Assembly: GCF_024199905.1 (NCBI RefSeq)
Contig: NZ_JANAFB010000031.1
Coordinates: 1-35,354, forward strand
Length of the DNA: 35,354 nt
Source: Rothia santali
GTDB taxonomy: Bacteria > Actinomycetota > Actinomycetes > Actinomycetales > Micrococcaceae
Reading direction: 5' to 3'
Positions 35,232-35,354 of this stretch are shown one piece after another. Under the pieces are notes generated by a model. The model worked only from the letters and a program-made list of their open reading frames with translations, made no database searches and had not been told where the DNA came from. A program made the position numbers and the translations under genes. Within the stretch, counting starts at the first letter, position 1. Every line of letters starts with the position of its first letter.

Positions 35232-35354
35232 GCCTACCGCCTGGTGAAGTACATCGGCGGCTACCACGTGGCCGTCGGTGGCGCGCGGGTGCTGATCTTC
35301 ACCGCGGGGATCGGGGAGAACTCCGCGCCGTTCCGCCGCCTCGTCGTCGAGGGG
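35232..35354 (+). pseudogene. ackA: acetate kinase fragment fused to the NRPS end
   Basis: Frame 3 from 35232 reads [16 protein letters not shown], then [19 protein letters not shown] to the window end. This is the C-terminal part of acetate kinase (acetyl phosphate/ADP to acetate/ATP), including the conserved GGIGENS-type loop. It is in a different frame from the NRPS and starts exactly where the second carrier domain should continue GGHSL. No start codon or intergenic sequence separates them. It is 123 bases long, much like the 126-base fragment at the other end of the window. Confidence 0.7.

Overview
The base composition is very high in G+C (by eye about 70-75%, not computed), and the housekeeping set is typical of actinobacteria: thrS with a HIT protein, pyrE-trmH, class II fba-DUF3151, ald, purA, corA, and a lone dnaE2 behind a LexA box. 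Protein character and gene neighbourhoods fit Micrococcales, perhaps a Kocuria- or Micrococcus-like member of the Micrococcaceae. That placement is inference.

Layout. Both ends look chimeric: bases 1-126 are an oligopeptidase B fragment and 35232-35354 an acetate kinase fragment, each joined abruptly to unrelated sequence. From 356 to 1553 a HIT-family gene and an FBP-domain gene diverge. From about 1560 to 5760 the G+C drops clearly and two overlapping minus-strand genes encode an OLD-family ATPase/TOPRIM nuclease and a UvrD-like helicase, that is, a Gabija-type antiphage system. From 5909 to 11872, thrS is followed by a dnaE2 gene broken by two frameshifts, which starts just behind a LexA box, and then by a phased ~20-bp repeat. 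Next come a zinc alcohol dehydrogenase closely resembling ADH-A, a HAD phosphatase-like gene, and a GntR/YtrA-type regulator-ABC-permease operon (13796-16034) with its own promoter and nested operator. After that lie a small membrane protein, a YciI-like protein and a DASS/SLC13 transporter.

From 19098 to 28296 is conserved plus-strand metabolism: pyrimidine synthesis (pyrE), RNA methylation (TrmH family), glycolysis (fba), DUF3151, a family 2 glycosyltransferase, membrane proteins, alanine dehydrogenase, adenylosuccinate synthase and CorA. From 28336 to 35230 there is a palindrome, a small secreted protein, a repeat-rich leader and a two-module NRPS (C-A-T-C-A-T). Its first condensation domain resembles EntF, and both adenylation domains give the same hand-read specificity code, suggesting a basic amino acid. 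A catecholate-type siderophore is one reasonable guess.

The two most interesting parts are the Gabija island and the NRPS. The NRPS reading frame is interrupted three times and dnaE2 twice, all by single-base shifts in G/C-rich strings. Together with the chimeric ends, this makes sequence quality a live question. No tRNA, rRNA, CRISPR array or complete insertion sequence was seen.
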